A stretch of DNA of 64,000 bases from Streptomyces luteogriseus (GTDB lineage Bacteria > Actinomycetota > Actinomycetes > Streptomycetales > Streptomycetaceae). The stretch lies in NCBI RefSeq assembly GCF_014205055.1, contig NZ_JACHMS010000001.1, forward strand, positions 5,394,001 to 5,458,000, written 5' to 3'. This document shows positions 25,635-34,093 of this stretch, piece by piece. Below the pieces are notes generated by a model. It worked only from the letters and a program-made list of their open reading frames with translations, was not told the DNA's origin and searched no databases. The position numbers and the translations under genes were made by a program. The first letter of the stretch is position 1; every line of letters starts with the position of its first letter.

Positions 25635-26336
25635 ATGACCGACGACGCCGTCCCGGACCTCCGAGCCTCCGACGCCGACCGTGAACAGGTCGCCGGCATC
25701 CTGCGGGACGCCCTCGCCGAGGGGCGCCTGGACATGGAGGAGTTCGAGGAGCGGCTCGACGCGACGTACAAGGCCCGGACGTACGGGGAACTGGCGCCGA
25801 TCACCCGGGATCTGCCGGCCGCGGGCGTGACGGTCCCGGCGGTGTCCCTGACGAAGGACCCGGCGGCCGGCCCGGACTGGTCCGGGCGGATCACCGGCGG
25901 CGAGGGGTCCTCCACGTGGGCCGTCGCCGTGATGTCCGGCTTCCAGCGCAAGGGGCACTGGACGATGCCCCGGCGGTTCACCTGCCTCGCCTTCTGGGGC
26001 GGCGGGGAGATCGACCTGCGCGAGGCGAACTTCACGGACCGCGAGGTCGAGATCAACGCCTTCGCGATCATGGGCGGGGTGGATGTGATCGTGCCGCCCG
26101 GGGTCGAGGTCGTCGTCCGCGGCATCGGCGTCATGGGCGGCTTCGACCACCGCGAGGAGGGTGTGCCCGGGGAGCCGGGCGCCCCGCGGGTGATCGTGAC
26201 CGGGTTCGCGCTGTGGGGCGGCGTCGGGGTCCAGCGGAAGCTGACCCGGGCGGAGAAGCTGCGCATCCGGGAGGAGCGCCGCCAGGAGAAGCTGGAGCGC
26301 AGGGCGGGGCGACGGGAGCTGGACGGGGAGCGCTGA
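25635..26336 (+). CDS. DUF1707 protein with LiaF-like C-terminal domain
   Basis: A 233-residue protein. The N-terminal DUF1707 (SHOCT-like) domain DLRASDADREQVAGILRDAL...DMEEFEERLDATYKARTYGEL is followed by a beta-rich DUF2154/LiaF-like domain (FWGGGEIDLREANF, INAFAIMGGVDVIVPPG, GVMGGFDHREEG). No membrane span is seen. The -10 box TAGGCT (25622-25627) ends 7 nt before the ATG, so it is probably leaderless. In other actinobacteria such proteins are linked to envelope-stress sensing; that role is inferred. Confidence 0.85.
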   Translation: MTDDAVPDLRASDADREQVAGILRDALAEGRLDMEEFEERLDATYKARTYGELAPITRDLPAAGVTVPAVSLTKDPAAGPDWSGRITGGEGSSTWAVAVMSGFQRKGHWTMPRRFTCLAFWGGGEIDLREANFTDREVEINAFAIMGGVDVIVPPGVEVVVRGIGVMGGFDHREEGVPGEPGAPRVIVTGFALWGGVGVQRKLTRAEKLRIREERRQEKLERRAGRRELDGER

Positions 26337-26343
26337 GCCCCCG

Positions 26344-26451
26344 CACTGCGAGCGGTACGGCCCCGGCAGCGCGGGGGCACTGAGCCTCGGCACTGCGGGC
26401 GGCAGGGTCCCGGCAGCGCGGGTGGCACCGAGCCTCGGCAATACGGGCGAC
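26344..26451 (+). repeat. Imperfect 47-48 bp tandem repeat
   Basis: Two adjacent copies, 26344-26390 and 26391-26438, share CACTGCG..CGG..GGTCCCGGCAGCGCGGG..GCAC.GAGCCTCGG. A partial third copy lies at 26439-26451. It occupies the gap after the DUF1707 gene. Confidence 0.65.
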
Positions 26452-26469
26452 GCCCAGCCCGGCAGCCGT

Positions 26470-26501
26470 GTGCCCGCCGCCTGCGGGCAGGCGACGGGCA
26501 C
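26470..26501. terminator. Bidirectional hairpin between DUF1707 and SGNH genes
   Basis: 15-bp arms with one mismatch (26470-26484 / 26487-26501) between two convergent genes. Confidence 0.65.
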
Positions 26502-26529
26502 GGGGCGAGACGGGCGGTGCGAGGCGGGA

Positions 26530-27894
26530 CTACAGCTCCGCCGGCGCCGACCCCTTCAGCGTCTCCAGGTCGAACGACTCCGCCATCCGCGCGTACCCCT
26601 TGTCGCTGGGGTGCAGATGGTCGCCCGAGTCGTAGTCGGACCGCAGCCGCCGCGGGTCGTACGGGTCACGCAGCGCCTGGTCGAAGTCGGCCACGGCGTC
26701 GTACACCCGCCCGGCGCGGATCTGCGCGTTGATCGTCTGGCGTACCGCCTCGCGCGCCTCCGTGTAACCCCGGTGCCCGTAGAACGGCATCAGTGTCGCT
26801 CCGACCACCTTCACGCCGCGCGCGTGGGCCTGTCCCACCATCGTGCGCAGCCCGGCGATGATCGCGTTCGGGTCGGCGAGCCGCGGGTTGCGCAGGATGT
26901 CGTTGACGCCGAGGTCGATGACGACGACCTTGACGTTCGTCCGCTCCAGCACGTCCCGCCCGAAGCGGTTCAGCCCGCTGGGGTTGTCCGCGGGGCGGCC
27001 GAGCCCGTCGGCGAGGACCTGGTTGCCGCTGATGCCCTGGTTGACGACGCTGTAGCGGGGCAGGTCCCGGCCGGCCGCGATCTCCGCGCGCAGCCGGTCG
27101 GAGAGCACGTCGGTCCACCGGCTGTTGGTGTCCGGCGTGGAGGTGATGCCGTCCGTCAGAGAGTCGCCGAGGACGACGACCGTGCCGTCGGACTCGTTGC
27201 TCAGCAGGTCCAGCGCGGTCAGGTACCGCCAGGACCCGGTCCGCTCGGTGTACGGCGTGCCCGTGGTGTCCTGCGTGACGTCGCCCTGGGCGACATAGGA
27301 GATCTGGCGGGCGTGGCGGTGGTAGGTGACCGGGCCGGAGCTGGTCGGCGAGTAGGTGGTGATCAGGACGTCGGAGTCGTGCGGGACGACGACCCGTACG
27401 GCGTCGCTCATCACCTGCCGGCCGGGCGGGATGACGACCGTGGGGCCGCCGCCGAAGGTCAGCTGCCGCATGGTGTCCGCGAGTGCCGCCGCCGTGCCGC
27501 TGCCCGCGGAGACGGCGATCGTCGCCCGCGTGATGCTCAGCGGCGACTGGCCGTAGAGATTGGACAGCGTCACGCGGGCACTCGTACCGCCGACACTGGT
27601 GTGGACGACGTTGCGGACCGAACGGTCCGCCATGCCCGTGGCCTCGGTGCCGGGTTCGGCGGCGGAGGGGGACGCGGACCAGGTGCCGACCCAGGTGCCG
27701 GTGGAGGCGGGTGCGGCGGAGTTGTGAGGGGCGCGACCGTCGCCGAGGGCGTTCCGGTTGCGCCGGCCGTCGTCGGACCCCACTCCGACGTATATGGCGG
27801 TGGAAAGGGCCATGATCGCTGCGACGACCAAGGCCAGGAGGGCGCGGTACTTAGTGGGGGATTCCCCCACACCCCCGGCACGTCCTCGGGTCAT
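26530..27894 (-). CDS. Secreted or membrane-anchored SGNH/GDSL hydrolase
   Basis: A 454-residue esterase-type enzyme. An uncleaved signal or anchor helix (ALLALVVAAIMALSTAIYVGV) lies at about residues 17-38, followed by a beta-rich domain of about 170 residues. The SGNH catalytic domain then shows block I VVVLGDSLTDG (nucleophile Ser), block II NQGISGNQV, block III DLGVNDIL and block V DHLHPSDKGY (Asp and His). GAGGAG lies upstream of ATG 27894; the longer frame to 27993 overlaps the divergent gene and is not used. Substrate unknown. Confidence 0.88.
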   Translation of the reverse strand: MTRGRAGGVGESPTKYRALLALVVAAIMALSTAIYVGVGSDDGRRNRNALGDGRAPHNSAAPASTGTWVGTWSASPSAAEPGTEATGMADRSVRNVVHTSVGGTSARVTLSNLYGQSPLSITRATIAVSAGSGTAAALADTMRQLTFGGGPTVVIPPGRQVMSDAVRVVVPHDSDVLITTYSPTSSGPVTYHRHARQISYVAQGDVTQDTTGTPYTERTGSWRYLTALDLLSNESDGTVVVLGDSLTDGITSTPDTNSRWTDVLSDRLRAEIAAGRDLPRYSVVNQGISGNQVLADGLGRPADNPSGLNRFGRDVLERTNVKVVVIDLGVNDILRNPRLADPNAIIAGLRTMVGQAHARGVKVVGATLMPFYGHRGYTEAREAVRQTINAQIRAGRVYDAVADFDQALRDPYDPRRLRSDYDSGDHLHPSDKGYARMAESFDLETLKGSAPAEL

Positions 27895-28088
27895 GCTGTT
27901 CAGTTCTCCTCGGGCGATGGGAGCCCAAGGCTCCGATCTGATGTGCCCATGATGCGGCATGGGCCGGGGGGAGCTCACAGGACCCCATGGCATTACCCCC
28001 TCCCGACAGACGCCGGGAACTCCTGTTCCGTTCCAGGAGTCGGTCAGGAAGGGACAATGTGTGCGGGATCACCAAGCGGGTGGAGCGG

Positions 28089-29432
28089 ATGGAACGGACG
28101 AAAGCAGTAGAAAACGGTGCCGGTGCCGGAGGGCAGCATGCCCGCCCCGGCGTCGCCGTGAACCGTGCGATGACGACGTTCAGCCCGGCGGACGAGGAGA
28201 AACAGCGCGGCGTACGCCGGATGAAGCTCACCGCCACCGGACTGCTGGTGTTCGTGGCGCTGGTCTACGTCCTGTCCACGTGGGCGCACAACTCCGGCGC
28301 CGGGACCTGGGCGGCCTACGTCGCCGCCGCCTCCGAGGCGGGCATGGTCGGCGCGCTCGCCGACTGGTTCGCCGTCACCGCCCTCTTCCGGCACCCGCTC
28401 GGCATCCCCATCCCGCACACCGCGATCATCCCCACCAAGAAGGACCAGCTCGGCGTCTCCCTGGGCGAGTTCGTCGGCGAGAACTTCCTCTCCGAGGACG
28501 TCGTACGGCAGCGGTTGCGCGCCGTCGGCATCGGCAGCCGCCTCGGCGCCTGGCTCGCCGTCCCCGAGCACGCCGACCGGGTCACCGCCGAGCTGTCCAC
28601 GGCCCTGCGCGGCGCCCTGACGGTCCTGCGCGACTCCGACGTCCAGGCCGTGGTCGGCGAGGCCATCACCCGCCGCGCGGGCGCCCAGGAGATCGGGCCC
28701 GGCATCGGCAAGATGCTGGAGAAGGTCGTCGCCGACGGCGGCCACAAACGCGTTGTCGACCTCGTCGTCACCCGCGCCCACGACTGGCTCGTGCTGCACA
28801 GCGACTCCGTGATGGACGCCGTACAGGGCGGCGCCCCCGGCTGGACCCCGAAGTTCGTCGACAAGAAGGTCGGCGAGCGCGTCTACAAGGAACTGCTGCG
28901 CTTCGTCACCGAGATGCGCGACATGCCCGGCCACCCCGCGCGTGGCGCCCTCGACCGGTTCCTCACAGACTTCGCCTCCGACCTCCAGTCCGACACCGAC
29001 ACCCGCGCCCGCGTCGAGCGGCTCAAGGGCGAGGTGCTGGGCCGCGGCGAGGTCCAGGACCTCATCGCCAGCGCCTGGACGGCCGTACGGTCCATGATCG
29101 TCGCGGCGGCGGAGGACGAGCGCAGCGAACTGCGGCTGCGCGTGCGGGCGTCCCTGCTGTCGCTCGGCTCGCGGATGGCGGCCGAGCGCAAGGTCCAGGA
29201 CAAGGTCGACAAGTGGGTGGAGGACGCGGCCGTCTACGTCGTCACCACCTACCGCAAGGAGATCACCTCCCTGATCACCGACACGGTGGCGAGCTGGGAC
29301 GCCGAGCACACCACGCGGAAGATCGAGGCCAACATCGGCCGCGACCTTCAGTTCATCCGCATCAACGGCACGGTCGTCGGCTCCCTGGCCGGTCTGCTGA
29401 TCTACACGGTGTCGCACGCGCTCGGGGCGTGA
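28089..29432 (+). CDS. DUF445 family membrane protein
   Basis: A 447-residue protein of the DUF445 family: an N-terminal membrane segment (LLVFVALVYVLSTWA), the conserved ADWFAVTALFRHPLGIPIPHTAIIPTKKDQLG motif, a long helical cytosolic or periplasmic body, and a C-terminal membrane helix (NGTVVGSLAGLLIYTVSHAL). The ATG 28089 has only a weak GGTGGAG just upstream; ATG 28170 is an alternative. Its last codons form the first unit of a tandem repeat array. Function unknown. Confidence 0.82.
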   Translation: MERTKAVENGAGAGGQHARPGVAVNRAMTTFSPADEEKQRGVRRMKLTATGLLVFVALVYVLSTWAHNSGAGTWAAYVAAASEAGMVGALADWFAVTALFRHPLGIPIPHTAIIPTKKDQLGVSLGEFVGENFLSEDVVRQRLRAVGIGSRLGAWLAVPEHADRVTAELSTALRGALTVLRDSDVQAVVGEAITRRAGAQEIGPGIGKMLEKVVADGGHKRVVDLVVTRAHDWLVLHSDSVMDAVQGGAPGWTPKFVDKKVGERVYKELLRFVTEMRDMPGHPARGALDRFLTDFASDLQSDTDTRARVERLKGEVLGRGEVQDLIASAWTAVRSMIVAAAEDERSELRLRVRASLLSLGSRMAAERKVQDKVDKWVEDAAVYVVTTYRKEITSLITDTVASWDAEHTTRKIEANIGRDLQFIRINGTVVGSLAGLLIYTVSHALGA

Positions 29433-29596
29433 GAGGGGCAGTTCAGGCCTGAGCGAGTGACTCGGGGCGTGAGAGGGGCAGTCCAGGCCTGAGCGAGTGG
29501 TTCAGGGTGCGAGAGAGGCGGTTCAGGGCGCGGCGAGGTGGCTCCGGGCGCGAGAGAGGTATCTCAGGGCGTAAGAGAAACCGCTCAGGGCACCCG
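29421..29596 (+). repeat. Tandem array of about nine 20-bp units over the DUF445 stop codon
   Basis: Two near-identical 40-bp copies (29421-29460 and 29461-29500, two differences) are each made of two related 20-mers, and four to five more degenerate 20-mers follow to about 29596. The shared theme is TCAGGGCG-GAGAGAGG. The first unit contains the end of the DUF445 reading frame with its TGA. There are no unique spacers, so it is not a CRISPR. Confidence 0.8.
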
Positions 29597-29627
29597 AACC
29601 GGGGTCCGCTCGATGAGGAGGGAGCCC

Positions 29628-31109
29628 ATGACCACCGCGCAGGCCGGGACCGGCCGAACCATCACCACCGACATCCCCGCCCGCCTCGACCGCCTCCCGT
29701 GGTCGCGCTGGCACTGGACGATCGTCATCGGCCTCGGCACCGTGTGGATCCTCGACGGTCTCGAAGTCACCGTCGTCGGCAACATCGCCAGCCGCCTGTC
29801 GGAGCCCGGCAGCGGCCTGCCCATCACGTCCGGCGAGGTCACCGGCATGGCAGCCGCCCTGTATGTGGCGGGTGCCTGCCTGGGCGCCCTCTTCTGGGGC
29901 CGCCTCACCGACAAGTGGGGGCGTAAAAAACTCTTCATGATCACGCTGGCCGTGTACCTCGCGGCCACCGCCCTCACCGCGATCTCCTTCGACACCTGGT
30001 GGTTCTTCCTCTTCCGCTTCCTCACCGGCTTCGGCATCGGCGGCGAGTACGCGGCCATCAACTCCGCGATCGACGAGCTGATCCCCAAGGAGTACCGCGG
30101 CCGCACCGACCTGATGATCAACGGCAGCTTCTGGCTGGGCGCGGTCTTCGGCTCGCTGCTGTCGATCGTCGCCCTGGACACCGACATCTTCGCGGCGAAC
30201 GTCGGCTGGCGCCTCACCTTCGCGCTCGGCGCGGTCCTCGCCCTGGTGATCCTCCTCGTCCGCCGCCACGTCCCCGAAAGCCCACGCTGGCTGCTGATCC
30301 ACGGCCGCGACGACGAAGCGGAACGCATCGTCTCCTCCATCGAACGCAAGATCGAGGAGGAGCGGAAGGATTCGCTGCCGCGCCCCGAGGGCGAGCTCAC
30401 CATCCACCAGCGCCGCAGCGTCTCTTTCCTGGAGATCGGCCGCACGGTCTTCTCCGACTACCGCAAGCGCGCCATCCTCGGCTTCTCCCTCTTCATCGGC
30501 CAGGCGTTCCTCTACAACGCGATCACCTTCGGCTTCGGCGCGATCCTGACGACGTTCTTCGACGTCCCGAGCGGCAGCACCGGCTACTACTTCGCCGTCA
30601 TCGCCATCGGCAACTTCTGCGGCCCGCTGCTCCTCGGGAAGCTCTTCGACACGGTCGGCCGCCGCATCATGATCTCCGGCACGTACATCCTGTCCGGCCT
30701 GCTCCTCTTCGGCACGGCCTGGCTCTTCGGCCAGGGCTCGCTGAGCGCGTCCACCATGACGGCCTGCTGGTGCGCGGTCCTCTTCTTCGCCTCGGCCGGC
30801 GCCTCCAGCGCCTACTTGACCGTCTCCGAGGTCTTCCCGATGGAGACCCGGGCCATGTCCATCGCGTTCTTCTACGCCATCGGCACGGCGGCCGGCGGCA
30901 TCAGCGGCCCGCTGCTGTTCGCCAAGCTCACGGAGTCCGGCGTCGTCGGTGACACGGTCCTCGCCTTCTCGATCGGCGCGACGCTGATGTGCCTGGCGGG
31001 CCTGGTCGCGGCACTCCTGGCGGTGAAGGCGGAACGCCGCTCCCTGGAGGACATCGCCAAGCCGCTGACGGCGGCGGGCAGTGGAGACGGTGGAGGGGGA
31101 AGGGGCTGA
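29628..31109 (+). CDS. MFS transporter (sugar-porter/aromatic-acid type)
   Basis: A 493-residue 12-helix transporter. Signatures include WILDGLEVTVVGNIAS in helix 1, GRLTDKWGRKKLF between helices 2 and 3, the RFLTGFGIGGEYAAINSAI helix 4, VPESPRWLLIHGRDDEAERIV in the central loop, GKLFDTVGRRIMI and VSEVFPMETRAMSIAFFYAIGTA. These fit the sugar-porter/metabolite-proton symporter branch, with substrate unknown. The ATG 29628 has a strong GAGGAGGGAG. Confidence 0.88.
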   Translation: MTTAQAGTGRTITTDIPARLDRLPWSRWHWTIVIGLGTVWILDGLEVTVVGNIASRLSEPGSGLPITSGEVTGMAAALYVAGACLGALFWGRLTDKWGRKKLFMITLAVYLAATALTAISFDTWWFFLFRFLTGFGIGGEYAAINSAIDELIPKEYRGRTDLMINGSFWLGAVFGSLLSIVALDTDIFAANVGWRLTFALGAVLALVILLVRRHVPESPRWLLIHGRDDEAERIVSSIERKIEEERKDSLPRPEGELTIHQRRSVSFLEIGRTVFSDYRKRAILGFSLFIGQAFLYNAITFGFGAILTTFFDVPSGSTGYYFAVIAIGNFCGPLLLGKLFDTVGRRIMISGTYILSGLLLFGTAWLFGQGSLSASTMTACWCAVLFFASAGASSAYLTVSEVFPMETRAMSIAFFYAIGTAAGGISGPLLFAKLTESGVVGDTVLAFSIGATLMCLAGLVAALLAVKAERRSLEDIAKPLTAAGSGDGGGGRG

Positions 31110-31300
31110 GAAACCAACCCCGCCGCCAGGAACCGGTCGGCACTGCCCTCCAGCCGGGTCAGCTTCCCCGGCCAGGCGTTGAGGATCGCCACGCGGCTGA
31201 TCTGTCGTGTCACGTCGTCGTACCTCGGCGTCGTAAGTCCCGTACCTGCGGGGGACGGTGAGGAGACGGCCGGTGGTGAAGGGGACAACAGAATCTGCGC

Positions 31301-31306
31301 TATAGT
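31301..31306 (+). promoter_or_regulatory. Predicted -10 box for small RNA
   Basis: TATAGT, unusually AT-rich for this DNA, with GTGAAG 19 bp upstream as a weak -35. A start near 31313 would give an RNA of about 145 nt ending in the terminator at 31424-31458. Confidence 0.45.
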
Positions 31307-31312
31307 TGATCT

Positions 31313-31458
31313 GCGTCCAGTCGCCGGAACTCCGGTCGGCGGACAGTGCGTTGGTGGTCCAAGGAAAGACGCCCCACTTCCTGTGGGGAGATGCAGGTGC
31401 AAGGCCTGCCCGGCGCTCCGATCAAGAACCCGGCCCTGGGATTCAGGGCCGGGTTCTT
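31313..31458 (+). ncRNA. Putative structured small RNA with tRNA-like fold
   Basis: No gene is encoded, yet the segment lies between a promoter-like TATAGT and a strong terminator and folds into five consecutive helices. The closing stem is 31322-31327/31410-31415. Four arms follow: 31331-31334/31340-31343, 31351-31354/31359-31362, 31372-31377/31383-31388 and 31393-31397/31405-31409. The last arm has a 5-bp stem and 7-nt loop TGCAAGG with the U54/A58 positions of a T-loop, and joins the closing stem without a gap, as in tRNA. The second arm is too irregular for an anticodon arm. I recognise no known class. Confidence 0.5.
31424..31458. terminator. Strong terminator of the small RNA
   Basis: A perfect 15-bp stem (31424-31438 / 31444-31458) with loop GGATT, followed on the plus strand by TG after a TTCTTT run. 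It may also stop minus-strand transcripts from the 31558 gene. Confidence 0.9.
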
Positions 31459-31557
31459 TGCCGTGTCGGCTTCTTCCGCTGTGCCGGCCGGGGTGAGCCG
31501 ACCGGCTGGGCCGACTCACCGGCCGGCCGACTCGGCCGGATCACCCAGGCCGCCCGG

Positions 31558-31860
31558 TCAGCCGCGCCGGTCCGCCACCGCCCACGACGCCAGCCCCACG
31601 GCGCCCGCCACCCCGAACACGGCGGGCCAGGCACCCACCTTCTTCGCCAGCGGATGTGATCCGGCGAAGGCGGCGACATACGCGGCCGACAGCGCCCCCG
31701 CGGCCACCCCGCCGGCCTGCTGCCGCCACTGCCGTGCGGCCGCCACCCCGGCCGCGGCCAGCACGACCCCGCCGAGCGGTCGTTGCCTGGTCCAGCGGGC
31801 CACGCCGTACCCGCCCACGAGCCCGCTCGCGGCGACCACCGCGCTGGGAACCTTCGCCAT
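31558..31860 (-). CDS. Small integral membrane protein, 100 aa
   Basis: The 100-residue product MAKVPSAVVAASGLVGGYGVARWT... is rich in Ala and Gly, with three hydrophobic segments separated by basic loops (RWTRQR, RQWRQQ, KK). AGGAGG lies 5 nt before the ATG. It is divergent from hsp20. No conserved motif known to me; probably a conserved Streptomyces membrane protein of unknown function. Confidence 0.72.
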   Translation of the reverse strand: MAKVPSAVVAASGLVGGYGVARWTRQRPLGGVVLAAAGVAAARQWRQQAGGVAAGALSAAYVAAFAGSHPLAKKVGAWPAVFGVAGAVGLASWAVADRRG

Positions 31861-31982
31861 GTCTGCCTCCTGCGTCCTACGCCCTGCTCGGGATCTTGAG
31901 GCTAGCCCCCACGCTGCCGGACCCACGCGCCAGGGGCCCGGCAGGTGTCGCCCACCCCGGAAACCCGAACCTGAGCCCAGGC

Positions 31983-32011
31983 TTGTCAAGTTTCCTCCTC
32001 CGAGCTATATA
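31983..32011 (+). promoter_or_regulatory. Promoter of hsp20 gene
   Basis: TTGTCA (31983-31988), a 17-bp spacer and TATATA (32006-32011) make a near-consensus vegetative promoter. The -35 sits inside CTTGTCAAG, a small palindrome where a heat-shock repressor could bind. HspR HAIR sites contain CTTG/CAAG arms but with wider spacing, so the identity of the repressor is open. Confidence 0.65.
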
Positions 32012-32070
32012 AGAAGACGCAGACCGTAGGGCATCGCACCGGCTGCGTCCGAAGAGAGGAGTGACCAGTG

Positions 32071-32496
32071 ATGCTCATGCGCACGGACCCCTTCCGTGAA
32101 CTCGACCGACTGACCCAGCAGGTGTTCGGCCCCGACACCGCCCGCCCGTCGGCGATGGCGATGGACGCCTACCGTTCCGGGGACGACTTCTTCGTCCACT
32201 TCGACCTCCCCGGCATCGACCCGGAGACGATCGAGCTGGACGTGGAGCGCAACGTCCTGAACGTCCGGGCCGAGCGCAGGTCCCCCGCCCCCGAGGGCGC
32301 GGAACCCCTCGTCGCCGAACGCCCCACCGGCACCTTCACCCGCCAGCTGTTCCTCGGCGACACGCTGGACACGGAGCGCATCGACGCCTCCTACGAGTCC
32401 GGCGTCCTGACCCTGCGCATCCCGGTGGCCGAGCAGGCCAAGCCCCGCCGCATCCAGATCACGGGCGGTGACCGGCGCAGGCAGCTCAGCGGCTGA
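32071..32496 (+). CDS. Hsp20/alpha-crystallin family small heat-shock protein
   Basis: A 141-residue small heat-shock chaperone that holds unfolding proteins. The N-terminus MRTDPFRELDRLTQQVFG and the alpha-crystallin domain (DFFVHFDLPGIDPETIELDVERNVLNVRAERR, then YESGVLTLRIPV with the GVLTL signature) are clear. AGAGGAG precedes ATG 32071; a GTG at 32068 is an alternative. The promoter with an AT-rich -10 is directly upstream. Confidence 0.93.
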   Translation: MLMRTDPFRELDRLTQQVFGPDTARPSAMAMDAYRSGDDFFVHFDLPGIDPETIELDVERNVLNVRAERRSPAPEGAEPLVAERPTGTFTRQLFLGDTLDTERIDASYESGVLTLRIPVAEQAKPRRIQITGGDRRRQLSG

Positions 32497-32592
32497 CCCC
32501 GCCCCACCGCCCGCACCGTCTCGCGCCGCCGGTACGAGCCCGGCGGCGCGGCCCAGGACCGCATCGCACGCACCCGGAGGAAAACCCCGCAC

Positions 32593-33060
32593 ATGAGCAC
32601 GGCGACAGTGCCACGCGTGACCACGAGGCCCCGCCCCCAGGTCGACGACGTCACCTGGACCCAACTGATCGAAGCCGTCAGGCAGTCGGGCCTGTACCCC
32701 ACCCGGTCGAAGGCGGAACAGGTCACCCGTACCGTCCTGGCCGCCCTCGGCACCCACGTCACCGGCGACGAACGGGTCGACCTCGCCCGCGCCCTGCCCG
32801 GCGAGGCCGCCCGGCTGATCGCCGCCCAGATCCCGGCCACCCGGCGGCTGACGGCCGCGCGGTTCGTCGACGAGGTCGCGTCCCGCACCCCCGGAGCCAC
32901 GTCCGCCACGGCCCGCTGGGACGTCAGCTCGGTCCTCGGTACGCTGCCGAACCTGATCGGCGACGACCTGATCACCCGCATCCTGGCCCAACTCCCCGCG
33001 GGCTACGCCCTCCTGTTCGGCCGGGCGGACCTGAGTGCCTGCTCTCGATCGCGGTCTTGA
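32593..33060 (+). CDS. DUF2267 family protein
   Basis: A 155-residue helical protein of the DUF2267 family. WTQLIEAVRQSGLYPTRSKAEQVTRTVLAALG and ARALPGEAARLIAAQIP match the repeated helical core, and PAGYALLFGRADL is the usual end. The last residues SACSRSRS look unlike the family and may be sequence added at a recombination joint, since an unrelated regulator gene starts right behind on the other strand. AGGAAAA precedes the ATG. Probably co-expressed with hsp20. Confidence 0.82.
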   Translation: MSTATVPRVTTRPRPQVDDVTWTQLIEAVRQSGLYPTRSKAEQVTRTVLAALGTHVTGDERVDLARALPGEAARLIAAQIPATRRLTAARFVDEVASRTPGATSATARWDVSSVLGTLPNLIGDDLITRILAQLPAGYALLFGRADLSACSRSRS

Positions 33061-33099
33061 GCAACCCGGGGAACGCTCCCGGAGCCTCGCGAACCGCGC

Positions 33100-33969
33100 T
33101 CAGGGACGGCCTGCCCCGTCGACGTACGCCTTGGTGACGTCGGTGATGAAGCCGAGGGTGTCGGCGGGGTCGAGGGCCTGGGCCTGGAGGTGGTCGTACA
33201 TCACGCCGTAGTGCCGGACGTCGGAGTGTTTCTCCAGGTAGAGGTCGCTGGTGAACCGCTCCAGGTACACCACCGCGTCGAGGGTGTCGACGAACCTCAG
33301 GATGGAGAACTGTCCTGACAGGCCCGGGTTGGCCCCCACGGTGTAGGGGAGGATCTGCACGGTGATGTGCGGCTCGGCGCTGAGCGCGATCAGGTGTTCC
33401 AGTTGTTCGCGCATGATGTCGGGACTGCCGACGACACGACGCAGTACCGATTCGTCCAGGACGACCCACAGGCGCAGCGGGGTAGCCGGGTCGTAGATCC
33501 GGTGCTGGCGGCGCAGCCGTACCTTGAGGCGCGCGGCAGCCTGTTCGACCGTGAGCCGGGGGATCGTTTCCTCGATGACCGCGTGGGCGTAGGCGGGGGT
33601 CTGCAGCAGCCCGGGGATCACCATGGGCTCGTAGATGTGGAGGGAGGCGGCGTCCGTCTCCAGGGCGATGTAGACGCTCTGGGGGATGTCGCCATAGGCG
33701 TGCCACCAGCCCTGCTGCCCGGATTCCCTGGCCATCTGCATCAGAGCGTCGATGACCTGCTGGTCCGTCACGTCGTAGATCTCGCACAGGTCGCGCACGT
33801 CGCGGGGGCTGATGGCGCGGTTGCCGTTCTCCAGGTGACTGATCTTCGGCTGGGAGACCATGAGCCGCTCGGCCACTTCTGTGCTCTTCAGCCCCCTGGC
33901 CTCGCGGAGCCGACGGAGCTCGGCTCCTAGGCGGCGCCTCCTGACGGTGGGGTTGCTGTGCGCGGCCAC
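33100..33969 (-). CDS. XRE-family regulator with DUF5753 domain
   Basis: A 289-residue Streptomyces-type regulator: helix-turn-helix at residues 10-65 (LGAELRRLREARGLKSTEVAERL, SQPKISHLENGNRAI), then DUF5753 (IYEPMVIPGLLQTPAYAHAVI, RLKVRLRRQHRIYD, LWVVLDESVLRRVVG, VQILPYTVGANPGLSGQFSILRF). Such genes usually precede a small DUF397 gene on the same strand; only about 40 bp remain before DUF2267 here, so the partner is missing. GGAGG lies 10 nt before the GTG. Confidence 0.9.
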   Translation of the reverse strand: MAAHSNPTVRRRRLGAELRRLREARGLKSTEVAERLMVSQPKISHLENGNRAISPRDVRDLCEIYDVTDQQVIDALMQMARESGQQGWWHAYGDIPQSVYIALETDAASLHIYEPMVIPGLLQTPAYAHAVIEETIPRLTVEQAAARLKVRLRRQHRIYDPATPLRLWVVLDESVLRRVVGSPDIMREQLEHLIALSAEPHITVQILPYTVGANPGLSGQFSILRFVDTLDAVVYLERFTSDLYLEKHSDVRHYGVMYDHLQAQALDPADTLGFITDVTKAYVDGAGRP

Positions 33970-34093
33970 GAGCGGCGTACCTCCGGCTCCAAGTCATCGT
34001 GCAGGCCCGCAGATTGCCATGGGACATGACCCGTTGATCGTCTGCCGTGCCGTCGTGTCGTGAGGCAGGCGAAACGGAATCTGCCGTTGTAAT

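Larger units (their letters stand above)
31110..31557. other. Intergenic stretch with possible gene remnant and small RNA
   Basis: 448 bp without an intact gene. The first part (31110-31230, minus strand) reads as a plausible coding fragment, YDDVTRQISRVAILNAWPG then KLTRLEGSADRFLAAGLV, with good third-position GC but no start, so it may be a gene remnant. The second part (about 31301-31458) holds a predicted promoter, a folded RNA and a terminator, listed separately. Nothing recognised in 31459-31557. Confidence 0.4.

Noticed and set aside
29421..29596. CRISPR array
   Set aside because: Units are directly adjacent and degenerate, with no unique spacers and no cas genes.
31322..31415. Canonical tRNA gene
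   Set aside because: The T arm and closing stem fit, but the anticodon arm is not a 5-bp stem with a 7-nt loop and the T-loop has G at position 55.
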